NCBI RefSeq assembly: GCF_002975205.1
Contig: NZ_PCOC01000003.1
Span: 1-64,000, forward strand
Direction: 5' to 3'
Origin: Ochrobactrum vermis
Lineage (GTDB): Bacteria > Pseudomonadota > Alphaproteobacteria > Rhizobiales > Rhizobiaceae
DNA: 64,000 bases
The notes beneath the pieces were generated by a model. The model was given only the letters and a program-made list of their open reading frames with translations, was not told the DNA's origin and did not search any database. Shown here piece by piece: positions 27,647 to 37,053 of the stretch. The translations under genes and the position numbers were made by a program. Each line of letters opens with the position of its first letter. The stretch's first letter is position 1.

Positions 27647-28599
27647 ATGGGAAGCCCCAGGCTCATCATGAAGATGAAGGTTGTGCAGATCCGGGACGAG
27701 CCCGGTGACGTGCGCGTTTTCATATTGCGTCATCCGCGCCGTACGGTGTTGCCTGAATTTTCGGCTGGCTCCCATGTCGACGTCCATCTGCCCGACGGCC
27801 GTGTACGCCAGTATTCACTCTTCGGAGACCCCCGCGACCGCTCCCAATATTCGATTGCCGTGAAGCGCGAGGCCGGCGGTCGTGGCGGATCAGGCTGCTT
27901 GCACGACAATGTCGCTGCTGGTCATGAACTACCCGTCTCTGCCCCCCGCAACCATTTTGGCCTGTCGGCAGAGGCAGGTTCGCATATTTTGATGGCAGGC
28001 GGCATCGGGATCACGCCGATGCTGGCGATGGCGCGGACGCTCGACGCCGCCGGGGGAGATTTCGCACTCCACTACTTCGCACGCAGCCGCTCGTTGGCCC
28101 CGTTGCTGGCGGAGATCGCCCAGAACCTTCCTGCGCAGCGCGTCATTTGCACTTCGACGACGAGCCTGCAACGCACGCTGATATCGCCTCTGAGCTTTCT
28201 AAGCAGCCTGGCGATGCCCATCTCTATTACTGCGGACCGCCCGGGTTCATGAACGCGGTCCGCGCCGGCGCAGTCGGGTGGCCGGACGAGCGCATGCACT
28301 TCGAGGCTTTTCAATCGGCCTACGACGAGAATTTCGTGCCGGAGCGCTTTTCTGTCAAGCTGCGCTCGACGCGCCAAGTGCTTGACGTCCCCGCCGATGC
28401 CACGGCGCTCTCAGTGCTGCGTACCGCAGGTGTGGCACTTTTCTCCTCGTGCGAGAACGGCGTCTGCGGAACCTGCGAGTGCGGGTATGTTGAGGGTGAA
28501 CCCATCCATCTCGATGCGGTGCTAAGTCCGAGCGCGCGTGCCAGCCGCTTTATACCCTGCGTTTCGCGAGCGAAGGGCATCCTCACTCTGGATCTCTGA
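27647..28599 (+). pseudogene. FAD/NAD(P)H and 2Fe-2S reductase (phthalate/vanillate-type), copy A, frameshifted
   Basis: Domains in order: FAD-binding barrel (VRQYSLFGDPRDRSQYSIAVKRE), NAD(P)-binding domain (HILMAGGIGITPMLAMAR), plant-type 2Fe-2S domain at the C-terminus with Cys-x4-Cys-x2-Cys in SCENGVCGTCECG and the last Cys in FIPCVSRA. This is the one-protein reductase type that passes electrons to an oxygenase or, here more likely, to the adjoining MOSC protein. One base is missing near 28143, between the NAD domain and HLHFDDEPA, so the frame breaks. Copy B is broken in the same linker. Confidence 0.85.
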
Positions 28600-29280
28600 C
28601 CTTAATGACGCAACACGTTTCATCCGGATCTCGCGATGTCGCGTCGATCACGTTCGGGGCAAATGTTTGTTCGCCAGTGACGAGCACTTCAATTACAAAC
28701 CATGGAAGCCTGCAGCGATGGAGTGAACGCGCCACTTGGCTGCTACACGACCGGTAACAACTGGATGGCGCTTATGGCATCGCGATTACTGAGGATGCCG
28801 AGCTGACTTTCGGTCGCGAGTTGTACGTAGTTGGTCTGTGACAGAAGGCGGCTTTCTTCCCTCGGCTCCGGCACCGCTGAACTTGCGCGGTCCACGACGA
28901 TCTTGTCGAGTACAGCTACGTCTGTTGGCTGAGCCTGTCTGTAAACAGTGGTGTGCGCAACAAGCAAAACCCGAACCGACAGTGAGTAAGCCATCATTCA
29001 AGTCAGCACGCCGGATTTTTTCGTTTAAGGATGAACTGCCTCATGGGCATCGCCGGCTCAAAGTGGGCAGGCCGATGTTGACACGTACAGTCCATCGAGC
29101 GCATCGGGACGGTCTAACGCCAGCACAGCCGGGAGGGGCCGGTTTGCTGCCGAGCGAGCGCAAAGGTCACGAAGCAAGTGCCCACAGTCGATCGCCTCCT
29201 TTCCTCCGGAAACAACTGACAAACACCAAGGATTGGGCGCCGCACAATCGCCCAGAGTGTTGTGAGGTGAACCACGGCTT
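28600..29280. other. gene-poor gap of about 680 bases
   Basis: No frame here has a ribosome site, a domain or a homologue elsewhere in the window. A short plus-strand stretch around 28760-28840 (AITEDAELTFGREL) faintly recalls acetoacetate-decarboxylase-like proteins and may be a decayed remnant; I cannot confirm it. The gap separates the reductase of copy A from the convergent ctaD. Confidence 0.4.
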
Positions 29281-30873
29281 TTATCGTATACGTGGCAGCC
29301 GCTGCCATTGGTGGAAAGGGACTGGCGAAGCGAGCTGCCATTCCAATGTAGTGGCGCCTTCACCCCACGGATTTGCAGCTGCGGCACGCTTTTTCCAGAA
29401 CGCTTCGGCGATATTGTAGAAGAATAGTAGAAGAGCCAGCGCGGATATGTAGGATCCATAGGACGAGACGGCATTCCAACCCTCATAGGCATCGGGATAG
29501 TCCACATAGCGCCGCGGCATGCCGGCGAGCCCAAGGAAATGTTGTGGGAAAAAAATCAGGTTGACGCCGACGAACATGAGCCAAAAATGCAGCTTGCCCA
29601 GCGCTTCACTGTACATGTAGCCGTTCATCTTCGGGAACCAGTAGTAGAAACTGGCAAAGATCGCGAAGGCAGCCCCGAGCGACAGGACATAATGGAAATG
29701 CGCAATGACGTAGTAGGTGTCGTGGAGGGGCCGGTCCAATCCGGGATTGGCGAGTTGGATGCCGGTCACGCCGCCGATGGTGAACAGCGGTATGAAACCG
29801 GTGGCCCACAACATCGGTGTCTTGAACGTGATCGAGCCACCCCACATGGTCGCGATCCAGGAGAATATCTTGATGCCCGTGGGTACGGCGATAACCATCG
29901 AAGCGAAAGCAAAAAAGCGCAGCGTGTCGAGTGACAGCCCGACCGTGAACATATGGTGCGCCCAGACCAGAAAGCCGATCACACCGATAGCAACCATGGC
30001 GTATGCCATGCCCAGGTAACCGAAAATTGGCCTCTTGGAGAAGGTCGAAATCACGTGACTTATGATGCCGAAGCCCGGCAAAACCATGATGTAGACCTCC
30101 GGATGGCCAACAAACCAGAACAGATGCTGGTAGAGAATAGGATCTCCGCCACCCGCTGGGTTAAAGAAGGCAGTGCCAAAGTTTCGGTCCGAGAGCAGCA
30201 TTGTAATGGCACCAGCTAGCACAGGCAGAGACATCAGCAGCATGAATGCCGTTACCAGCATAGCCCAGGCAAAGAGCGGCATTTTGTGAAGGGTCATGCC
30301 GGGTGCCCGCATGTTGAAGATGGTCGTGATGAAATTGATCGCTCCGAGGATTGACGAAGCCCCTGACAGGTGGATGGCCAGGATCACGAGATCGACGGCT
30401 GGTCCAGGCTGGCCGTCGGTCGCAAGGGGTGGATAGAGCGTCCAGCCTCCGCCATGGCCCAAAGCACCAGCTGGTCCTGGGACAAACATCGAAATCAGAA
30501 ACAGCACAAGCGATGCCGCCAACAGCCAAAAGGAAACGTTGTTGAGGCGGGGGAACGCCATATCTGGCGCACCGATCATAATCGGCACCATCCAATTTCC
30601 GAATCCGCCGATGAGCGCCGGCATAAGCACGAAGAAAATCATGACCAGGCCGTGGGCGCTGACTACCACGTTGTAGACCGCCGGGTCCGCAAAGATCTGC
30701 ATACCAGGCTCATGCAACTCCAGGCGCATCAGGACGGACAATCCCGTCCCCAAAATCGCTGACAGGAGCGAGAGCATGAGGTAGAGAGTGCCGATGTCTT
30801 TGTGGTTGGTCGAGTAGAACCAGCGCGCGAAGAATGGTGGCGAGTCTGAGCCATTGGATAGGTCGTCAACCAT
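29281..30873 (-). CDS. ctaD: cytochrome c oxidase subunit I (heme-copper, A-type)
   Basis: A 530-residue, 12-span protein of full length. It shows the heme ligand His in [12 protein letters not shown], the copper site [11 protein letters not shown] with the Tyr that cross-links to His and the proton-channel Glu, the His-His pair in [10 protein letters not shown]-channel Lys in TGIKIFSW and the heme ligands in IAHFHYVLS. Catalyses oxygen reduction in the inner membrane. It is an orphan: no subunit II or III is near, though a piece of ctaB lies at 45.7 kb. It would have to join the host's other subunits. It appears intact. Confidence 0.95.
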   Translation of the reverse strand: MVDDLSNGSDSPPFFARWFYSTNHKDIGTLYLMLSLLSAILGTGLSVLMRLELHEPGMQIFADPAVYNVVVSAHGLVMIFFVLMPALIGGFGNWMVPIMIGAPDMAFPRLNNVSFWLLAASLVLFLISMFVPGPAGALGHGGGWTLYPPLATDGQPGPAVDLVILAIHLSGASSILGAINFITTIFNMRAPGMTLHKMPLFAWAMLVTAFMLLMSLPVLAGAITMLLSDRNFGTAFFNPAGGGDPILYQHLFWFVGHPEVYIMVLPGFGIISHVISTFSKRPIFGYLGMAYAMVAIGVIGFLVWAHHMFTVGLSLDTLRFFAFASMVIAVPTGIKIFSWIATMWGGSITFKTPMLWATGFIPLFTIGGVTGIQLANPGLDRPLHDTYYVIAHFHYVLSLGAAFAIFASFYYWFPKMNGYMYSEALGKLHFWLMFVGVNLIFFPQHFLGLAGMPRRYVDYPDAYEGWNAVSSYGSYISALALLLFFYNIAEAFWKKRAAAANPWGEGATTLEWQLASPVPFHQWQRLPRIR

Positions 30874-31638
30874 GGATTTTTCCTTCGGTTACTTCGACCC
30901 AGAAGGCTCTAACAAGGGTTATCGGACTGCGAGTGCCGGTTCATGAAAAGCCGGTATGCCGGAACGCCGAAGCACGAACGTCCCAATCGGCAAAACAGTT
31001 GCGGACCTTACCTTTGACCCTCAATACCGAGGCGTCCAGAAGCGCCAAATGGGCGATCGGAGCCTGTGGCTCCGTTGGAGTTGCTCCGATATTCTTCGCG
31101 TTGATGCCGGCCTCAGTATCGCGCCTAACTGGCACCGGTTCCGCGGATCGGAACGATGAGGTAATTCAAGAGCGCGGATGCACTAGCGTCCGGCGCGCGG
31201 GTATAGCGGCAACTAGCCTTGATCGGCGATCCGCTTGGCTCTGACGTGCATATGCCCGAGGGCCAAGCACGCAGTTTCTGGAACGTAGGACTTGGATGTT
31301 GCGCGCCTTCAAGAGCCCGACCTCCGGCGACGATAGCTCCATCGGCTTGGCATCGGTCATCGAAGCGCTCGCGACCGGCCTCCATCGACAATGCATCATC
31401 AGCATCGAAACCGGTTGGGCTCGGTTTCATCTCCGCTAACTCCCGCCAGTCCGGACAAGGCGTCCGCAAATCTACTCCTTTGAGAGGCACGAGCGTGCCT
31501 TGTGATTTCGCACGCACCAAGCCAGGAGGCGAAGGGCGTACTGCCAAGCATTGCCTGACCCTTTAACAACTCACCGCGGCAGCGTAAGTCTGCGACCGCC
31601 GTTCCAAGCTCGAGGATGCACTTGACGGGTTCGCTCCA
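30874..31638. other. gap of about 765 bases between ctaD and redoxin genes
   Basis: Several frames are open but none has a recognisable domain or good ribosome site, and codon use looks random. It should hold the ctaD promoter near 30874-31000 and the end of the redoxin operon. It may be decayed gene sequence; I see nothing identifiable. Confidence 0.4.
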
Positions 31639-32178
31639 TCATGACCCTGATGGGACAGGACATCCCACCTCGTTGCAGGTCGCCCCGTCTTCGGACGGCC
31701 GTTCCACGCCTCCTGCCGTCTCCCGGAGCAACATGCCGATGATGCTGCCCAATCTGAGATCATCAACATGGCCAAATTGCTGGAACCGACGAGCGCCACT
31801 GCGGTCGATCACGACTAGGGTCGGCGTGCCCTGCATCTCGTAGGCGGTCATCGTTGCGGGCAGCCGTCCGTTCTGCCGGTCGATACCAACGGGGAAACTG
31901 AGCCGATATTCATGCACAAAGGCAGCAAGCGCATCGCGCGTGCCTTGGACTTCATGATGTTCGAAGACCGTATGGAGACCGATGACAGCAACTTGGTCCG
32001 CTGGAAAAGTCTGAGCGATGCGCTGCGCTTGGGGAAGGCCCTGTGACACGCAGCCCGGGCAGAGCATCTGAAAGGCTTCGATGACAAGAACTCGGCCTCG
32101 GAAATCGGATACGTCGAGCGGCTCGGAAGTGTTGAGCCAACCGCTGGTGAGCAGCGGCGGTGCAATGCGAGAGTTCAT
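31639..32178 (-). CDS. thioredoxin-fold redoxin with C-terminal Cys pair, copy A
   Basis: I chose ATG 32178 (AGGAGG lies eight bases before). The 179-residue cytosolic protein has a TlpA/redoxin-type fold: active-site Cys40-Pro-Gly-Cys43 in FQMLCPGCVSQGLPQAQ, a cis-Pro region GTPTLVVIDRSG, and an extra Cys-x4-Cys at the extreme C-terminus (CNEVGC). It should reduce disulfides or peroxides. Last gene of the operon MarR, exported protein, AhpD-like, redoxin. A second copy is at 44585-45115, where it pairs with yggS and pdxY. Confidence 0.82.
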   Translation of the reverse strand: MNSRIAPPLLTSGWLNTSEPLDVSDFRGRVLVIEAFQMLCPGCVSQGLPQAQRIAQTFPADQVAVIGLHTVFEHHEVQGTRDALAAFVHEYRLSFPVGIDRQNGRLPATMTAYEMQGTPTLVVIDRSGARRFQQFGHVDDLRLGSIIGMLLRETAGGVERPSEDGATCNEVGCPVPSGS

Positions 32179-32249
32179 GACCATCGCCTCCTGGCTACAA
32201 AAAAGGAAATGGAACCGGGCCCTCATCGGAGGGCCCGGTCCTGGATGAT

Positions 32250-32795
32250 TTAAGCCACGCGCTTCAACTGGACGGCCGGAAAATCGACCGGGACGTTCAG
32301 CGCGACATTCACGTAGTTCGTGAAGAGATTGAGCGCGATGTGCGCGATGATTTCAACCACGCCTTCATCATCGAAGCCCGCCGCCTTGAGAGCGGCCACG
32401 TCTACATCGGTGACAGCCGCGCGGTCGCGAACGACGCTCAAGGCAAAGGTCAGTGCTGCCTGCGTACGGGGATCGGCAGACTCGCCGATCTGTGCTGCCG
32501 CCATCTCGTCGGACGAGGCGCCTGCTTTGCGACCCAACGCCGTGTGTGCCGCCAGGCAGTATTCGCAGTTATTGGCGTTGGCGACCGCCACGGCGATCTC
32601 CTCGCCGAGCCGCGCGCCAAGCTTGCCGCCGGCCAGAGCGCCAAACGAGCCCCACATGCTGGCGAGTGCTGCCGGCGAGTTCGCAACCGCCTTGAACATG
32701 TTCGGGACCACGCCGAAGGCGCCGTTGATTTTGTCCAGTGTCGGCTTGACCGTGGCGGCGGACGAGGCTGGATCGATGAGGTTTACTTGTGCCAT
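32250..32795 (-). CDS. carboxymuconolactone decarboxylase/AhpD-like peroxidase-related protein
   Basis: A 181-residue protein with the AhpD core motif at Cys77-Glu-Tyr-Cys80-x3-His84 (NCEYCLAAHT), full family length, and the helical ending IIAHIALNLFTNYVNVAL. Such proteins cycle a Cys pair to reduce peroxides or act with AhpC. It sits between an exported protein gene and the redoxin gene with short gaps, so the four genes likely form one thiol/peroxide operon under the upstream MarR regulator. It looks intact. Confidence 0.88.
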   Translation of the reverse strand: MAQVNLIDPASSAATVKPTLDKINGAFGVVPNMFKAVANSPAALASMWGSFGALAGGKLGARLGEEIAVAVANANNCEYCLAAHTALGRKAGASSDEMAAAQIGESADPRTQAALTFALSVVRDRAAVTDVDVAALKAAGFDDEGVVEIIAHIALNLFTNYVNVALNVPVDFPAVQLKRVA

Positions 32796-32879
32796 AGTAG
32801 ATTTCCTTCTCTAGAGCTTGGAGGGGGATTATCGGGCGGTCCGGCGATGGCAGTCGTCGGACCGCTTTTGTTTCCGGTA

Positions 32880-33596
32880 TTATTTGCCGGGAACGACCTT
32901 GCCTGGCAGCGACAAGTCACCTGAGGCTATCTTGAAGACGTCGCTGACGCAGAGCAGCGGGGCATGGAGATTTCCGTTGACCTTGAGGCCAGAGGTCACG
33001 CCATCAAAAGACGCACCCTGAATCCCGGAAATGAGGGCCACCGGTATTTCGACGTCGACCGTGTCGCCCTTGAAGTTCGTCGGATATTCGGGGCTATCGA
33101 TCAACAGCGGCACGTTCGGCCAGGTCGGGGGAACCTTGGGCTTAGAGCCCTCGGGAATATCGACAACCTTCAGGCCGCCGCGGCAGGCAGCATCCTTTGT
33201 CAAAACGACCCAGTGCGGATGCCAGATGTGTCTATTGCTGCCGCCATAGGCGGCATCGTCGAAATCCGGATGGAAGGTGACGGCGAGCGCCACAATCCCC
33301 TGCGCTGCGTCGAAGCCGATCTCACTGCTGTCAAGCGTCGTCGGCCACACATAGGCGTAGACGCTGGAGCCCTCGAACTTACCGGTGGCGTCGGGCTTGT
33401 CCTTTCCGGCTTCACCGCGCACGCGCGTCGTGAATACGGCGGTGTCGCCTTTGGTGATGATCGTTGTCTCGATGATGTCGAACGAGGCCATGACGGATTC
33501 GTCCGGGTCAGCCTGGATGCTGTGCGCGTAAGCGCCTGCGGAGGCGCAGTAAAGGGCCGCCGCAAGGCAGGCACCCCAGGTGTTCGTTGCTCTCAT
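32880..33596 (-). CDS. exported protein of unknown function in the peroxide/thiol operon
   Basis: A 238-residue protein with a signal peptide (to about GAYAHS, residue 25), a mainly beta body (VFTTRVRGEAGKD, SSVYAYVWPTTLDS, HIWHPHWVVLTKD) and two Cys (AACRG, LLCVSD). The clustered His and Trp of HIWHPHW could bind a metal. Its ATG overlaps the stop of the MarR gene as ATGA, so it is translationally coupled to the regulator. I do not recognise a family with a known role. The context implies a periplasmic sensor or scavenger. Confidence 0.65.
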   Translation of the reverse strand: MRATNTWGACLAAALYCASAGAYAHSIQADPDESVMASFDIIETTIITKGDTAVFTTRVRGEAGKDKPDATGKFEGSSVYAYVWPTTLDSSEIGFDAAQGIVALAVTFHPDFDDAAYGGSNRHIWHPHWVVLTKDAACRGGLKVVDIPEGSKPKVPPTWPNVPLLIDSPEYPTNFKGDTVDVEIPVALISGIQGASFDGVTSGLKVNGNLHAPLLCVSDVFKIASGDLSLPGKVVPGK

Positions 33597-34285
33597 GATA
33601 TATGATCCTTCTCGATTTGACGGTTAGGCTTGGAGAGACGGCGAGCCCTGGCGAAGGACGTCCAGGTGGCAGCCTGAACGTCGGGAGCAGCCGCTTCGTG
33701 CTCGCCGCAATCCAGCCGGAGCTCTCGGCCACCGATCGCGGCATTCACAAAGGCACAGTGGTGAGGTTTTGCCGCGCCAGGATGGGCCTGCGGGCGAAAA
33801 TATCGGCACGAGACGCACATGCGCTGCAACGGAATCGCGCCCGCGCTCTGCAATTGGCGAATGAGCGCGATCTGGGCGAGCAGCAATTCGCCCTGCATCG
33901 TCGGAGTCAGTCCCGCCAAAGCCTCGGCGACTTTTGACTCGGATCTGGCCAGATCAGCGCCCAACCGCAAGCCACCCGGCGTGGCCGTTATGATCGCGGC
34001 GCGGGCGTCGGTGAGATCGTCTTCGCGCTTGACCAGGCCTTTGCGCGTCAAGGCGCTCAAGGTGTCAGCGATGCTTGCGGGCGTGACGGATAGATGCGCG
34101 GCAATCTCTTTCGGCCGCAAACCTGACGGCCGGTTCACAAGCAGACCAAGAACCTGCGCCTGCGCAGCATTGAGCCCCGAAGCACTCGCAGCTGACCAGA
34201 GGTCCGAACGCGATACGAGTGCGATGCGATCGAACCCGTCGCGCAGGCGTTCTAACAATGGCTCTGGATGATCAGCGTGTTCCAT
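33593..34285 (-). CDS. MarR-family regulator with four-Cys C-terminal extension
   Basis: The frame is open from 34477, but the promoter at 34292-34320 and the family pattern point to ATG 34285, giving 230 residues. The winged helix occupies about 40-105 (LRPKEIAAHLSVTPASIADTLSALTRKGLVKRE). The C-terminal extension holds Cys157, Cys160, Cys177 and Cys193 (CVSC-x16-C-x15-C), a pattern for binding a metal or Fe-S cluster or for redox sensing. It probably represses its own operon through the palindrome in its promoter. Confidence 0.83.
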   Translation of the reverse strand: MEHADHPEPLLERLRDGFDRIALVSRSDLWSAASASGLNAAQAQVLGLLVNRPSGLRPKEIAAHLSVTPASIADTLSALTRKGLVKREDDLTDARAAIITATPGGLRLGADLARSESKVAEALAGLTPTMQGELLLAQIALIRQLQSAGAIPLQRMCVSCRYFRPQAHPGAAKPHHCAFVNAAIGGRELRLDCGEHEAAAPDVQAATWTSFARARRLSKPNRQIEKDHIS

Positions 34286-34291
34286 CAGCGA

Positions 34292-34320
34292 ATTATTTAG
34301 GAGTCCTAACAATAAGTCAA
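34292..34320 (-). promoter_or_regulatory. promoter of the MarR operon with built-in palindromic operator
   Basis: On the minus strand TTGACT (34315-34320) and AATAAT (34292-34297) are 17 bases apart, a near-consensus sigma-70 promoter. The spacer holds the palindrome TTAGGA-C-TCCTAA (34297-34309), overlapping the -10 box. Only six bases separate the -10 from the ATG at 34285, so the mRNA may be leaderless. Confidence 0.65.
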
Positions 34321-34641
34321 GCACAATCGAGGCCTTGTGGCTCAGGCCCTCGACGCGGTGTTTGCGCGAAGAAGCGATCCGCAGCAAATCGTCCCCTATC
34401 GGAGCAAATGCCGGCGGCTGGCAGGACATCGGTCGTCGGATTTGGTAGGGCAAATGTGGAACCGTAGGCCGATTCACTCACCATGATCGTGTGGTGGAGC
34501 CTACCGGCCCATCTCGGTTACCACATCCGGCGCTTCAACGGCCTGACCCGGCTCACGATATTCGTAGGGAGCCGAGTTCTTGGCCCTCTAGGACGAAGGT
34601 ATTGGCGGCCGCTACAGTGATCGGTCCTGCGGTGCACCGCC
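34321..34641. other. divergent intergenic region upstream of yggS copy A
   Basis: About 320 bases between the MarR promoter and the TTG start of the yggS-like gene. No independent gene is evident. The minus-strand frame here is the upstream extension of the MarR frame and lacks protein character. The plus-strand promoter for yggS-pdxY must lie here but could not be fixed. Confidence 0.4.
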
Positions 34642-35435
34642 TTGCGTCTCTCCGTCCCAGACAATGCCCCCCTCACACCTGAAGATATCGCCCGGTTCGG
34701 CGAGGATCCGCTTGCCGCATTCCGCGCCAACCTCGCCAGGGTCGAGGAGCGTATCGTGCAGGCCTGCCAGCGCGCCGGCCGCCAACGCGCATCCGTGCGC
34801 CTTCTTCCTATAACGAAGACGGTGCCCGCCAATGTGCTGCGCTACGCGTTCGCGGCTGGCATTCGCTCCTTCAGCGAGAACAAGATCCAGGAGGCGATCC
34901 GCAAGCGCGATTTCCTCGACGACCTCGCCATCGAATGGAGCATCGTTGGCCACCTCCAGAGCAATAAGGTCAAGTATCTCACCCGCTTCGCCCGCGAGTT
35001 TCACGCGTTGGACAGTCTTAGGCTCGCCGAGCTCATCAACGCTCGCCTTGAAAGCGAAGATCGGTTCCTGGACGTCTATGTTCAGGTCAATACCTCCGGT
35101 GAGAAGAGCAAATTCGGCCTTGCCCCCGATGACGTGCTTCCATTCGTCCAAATGCTCGGCAATTATCCACGACTTCGCCCTCGCGGATTGATGACGCTGG
35201 CGCTGTTCAGTTCGGACATGATCAAGGTCCGTCCATGCTTCCGTCTGCTGCGTGATCTCCGAGACGCGGCGGTGAAAATCAACGACGCGGCTTCTGAGCT
35301 TTCCATGGGCATGTCAGGGACTTCGAAGAAGCGATAGAGGAAGGTGCCAACGTTGTCCGCGTCGGGCAGGAGATTTTTGGCAAGCGCCCGACGCCAGAAT
35401 CCTACGGTTTATCCGATGCCGCGGGAGATGGCTGA
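34642..35435 (+). pseudogene. yggS: YggS/PROSC-family PLP-binding protein, copy A, frameshifted near the C-terminus
   Basis: It matches the YggS fold along ~225 residues: RLLPITKTVPANVLRYA with the Lys that binds PLP, SENKIQEAIRKRD, WSIVGHLQSNKVKYL, VYVQVNTSGEKSKFGL. After SMGMSG the frame is lost at about 35318, one base short, and the next frame carries the family ending (DFEEAIEEGANVVRVGQEIFG) to a stop at 35433-35435 that overlaps the pdxY start. YggS proteins bind PLP and keep its level steady. The TTG start at 34642 is uncertain. The intact copy is at 43779-44564. Confidence 0.82.
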
Positions 35436-36271
35436 TGCGTGTCATCTCCATCCAAAGCCAAGTCGTGTACGGCCATGTGGGCAACAGCGCCGCCGTCTTG
35501 CCGATGCAGGCCAAGGGGATCGAAGTTGCGGCTGTGCCCACGGCTCTGCTTTCCAACCATCCCCATTACCCGACGATGTATGGGCAGGTGCTGACCGCCG
35601 AACTCGTCGCAGGCCTGCTCCGCGGCATACAGGAGCGCGGCCTACTCGAACAGACCACTGCCATCGTCACCGGCTATCTCGGCTCGGTCGAGAACGGCGA
35701 GGTGGTCGCCGAGTTTGTCTCTCGCGCCCGGGCGAAGAACCCAGATCTGATCTATGTCTGCGATCCCGTCATGGGCGATGACGATCTCGGGCTGTTCGTC
35801 GATGAAGGCCTCATTGGCCTCTTTCGCGATCGTCTGGTTTCCATTGCCTCAGTAATCACTCCCAATCAATATGAGGTTGAGCTACTCGCGCGAACGAAGG
35901 CGCGCTCGGCCGAGGGGATTGCTCAAGCCATGCACACTCTGTCCCAGTTCGGTACTGAAGCCGCTGTGGTGACCGGATGCGTTCTCGATGACACGCCGAC
36001 CGGATCGGTAGAGACTGTCGCTTGGACTCCAGAGAACCTGACACGCACCGTCGCGCCCCGCCTGCCTATCCGGCCCTGCGGCACGGGCGATCTCTTCACC
36101 GCCTTGCTGCTTTCTCGCCTTTGTAATGGTGAAACTCTCTGGCGCGCCAGTGAACTCGCCACCTCAGAGATTCTTGCTGTCCTCGAGCGCACGCAGACAG
36201 CCGGATCTGCGGAAATGAGCCTCGTCGGTTTTCCGTTCGCCAGCACAAATATCCCGAAACGCGCAGGATGA
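35435..36271 (+). CDS. pdxY: pyridoxal kinase-like protein, copy A
   Basis: A 278-residue ribokinase-fold kinase of PdxY/PdxK type: VVYGHVGNSAAVLPMQ (substrate site), YVCDPVMGDDDLGLFV, VITPNQYEVELL, and GTGDLFTALLL with the catalytic Asp. It phosphorylates pyridoxal (or pyridoxine/pyridoxamine) to PLP. The ATG overlaps the restored stop of yggS (TGATG), so the pair is coupled. The downstream gene is an LctP-like permease, as in copy B. It looks intact. Confidence 0.88.
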   Translation: MRVISIQSQVVYGHVGNSAAVLPMQAKGIEVAAVPTALLSNHPHYPTMYGQVLTAELVAGLLRGIQERGLLEQTTAIVTGYLGSVENGEVVAEFVSRARAKNPDLIYVCDPVMGDDDLGLFVDEGLIGLFRDRLVSIASVITPNQYEVELLARTKARSAEGIAQAMHTLSQFGTEAAVVTGCVLDDTPTGSVETVAWTPENLTRTVAPRLPIRPCGTGDLFTALLLSRLCNGETLWRASELATSEILAVLERTQTAGSAEMSLVGFPFASTNIPKRAG

Positions 36272-36302
36272 GCTTCCCGAAGGGCGGCCGTGAAGTGGTG
36301 AG

Positions 36303-37025
36303 TTGACCTATCTTATCTGGACACTTCCGGCGCTCCCGTCACTCGGGCTGATCGCAACCGGACGCGCTGGCACGCTCTTCGCGTAGGTGATAGGCTTGGC
36401 AATTGCGCTGGCGGTCGCGCTCACTTGCGCTCCGATCCGTTTCGCTCCGCAAGATGCGGGCCTTGCCGTGCTCCGCGGAGTCTGGATTGGGTGGATCGTC
36501 GTGCCCTATATTTTGGGCGGCCTGCTCTTCTGGCAGATGGCCATCCGGCCTGGAAATGCATCTGTGCCTGTGGAGTCGCCAACGCGAGATGAGCGCGCCA
36601 GACGCACGCTGCTCTTCACCGCCTATTTTCTCCTCGGCCCTTTCGCCGAATCTGCAACCGGCCCCGGTATCGGTATCATCGGAACGCTCATGCTGGTCCG
36701 CCGGCTCGACATCGAACGGATCCATCTCCTGGCTTTTTCGCTTCTAAGCCAGACCATGATCCTGTGGGGCGGAATGGGAAGCGGCGCGATCGTCGCCGCG
36801 GCTTTCGCCCGGACCGACCCGACGAGCCTCGCCGTCCATAGAGAGGGGATCAGCGAGGCTTTCTGGCTTGGAGGGAGCCTGGGGCTTGTGATCGGCGCCA
36901 CGGCGCTGGTCGGACCCGAAACCGCGATGCTGGCGGCCTATGGCCCGGTGATCGTCCTTCGTTATCTCGCCGATGAACGGCCGTTACGGAACCTAGCCAA
37001 AGCGCGTCCGATGATTCGGAAGATA
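36303..37025 (+). pseudogene. LctP-family permease, copy A, decayed
   Basis: Beginning at TTG 36303 (TYLIWTLPAL) the sequence follows the permease of copy B (41450-42913). It has an in-frame TAG at 36384-36386, lacks about 27 residues after DPTSLAVH, and stops matching near 37025 where the convergent GntR gene begins, so roughly half of the protein is lost. The conserved stretches GAWIGWIVVPYILGGLLFWQM-like and SQTMILWGGMGSGAIVAAAFA are clear. It is not functional. Confidence 0.83.
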
Positions 37026-37053
37026 AAGATGATCCAAAACTGGGAACCAATAT

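Noticed and set aside
20153..28599. A ring-hydroxylating dioxygenase pathway, suggested by the phthalate-type reductase
   Set aside because: No oxygenase alpha or beta subunit or ring-cleavage dioxygenase is found near either copy; the reductase adjoins a MOSC gene instead.
30874..31638. Plus- and minus-strand open frames between ctaD and the redoxin gene
   Set aside because: None has a ribosome site, domain or family resemblance; they look like chance frames in GC-rich DNA.
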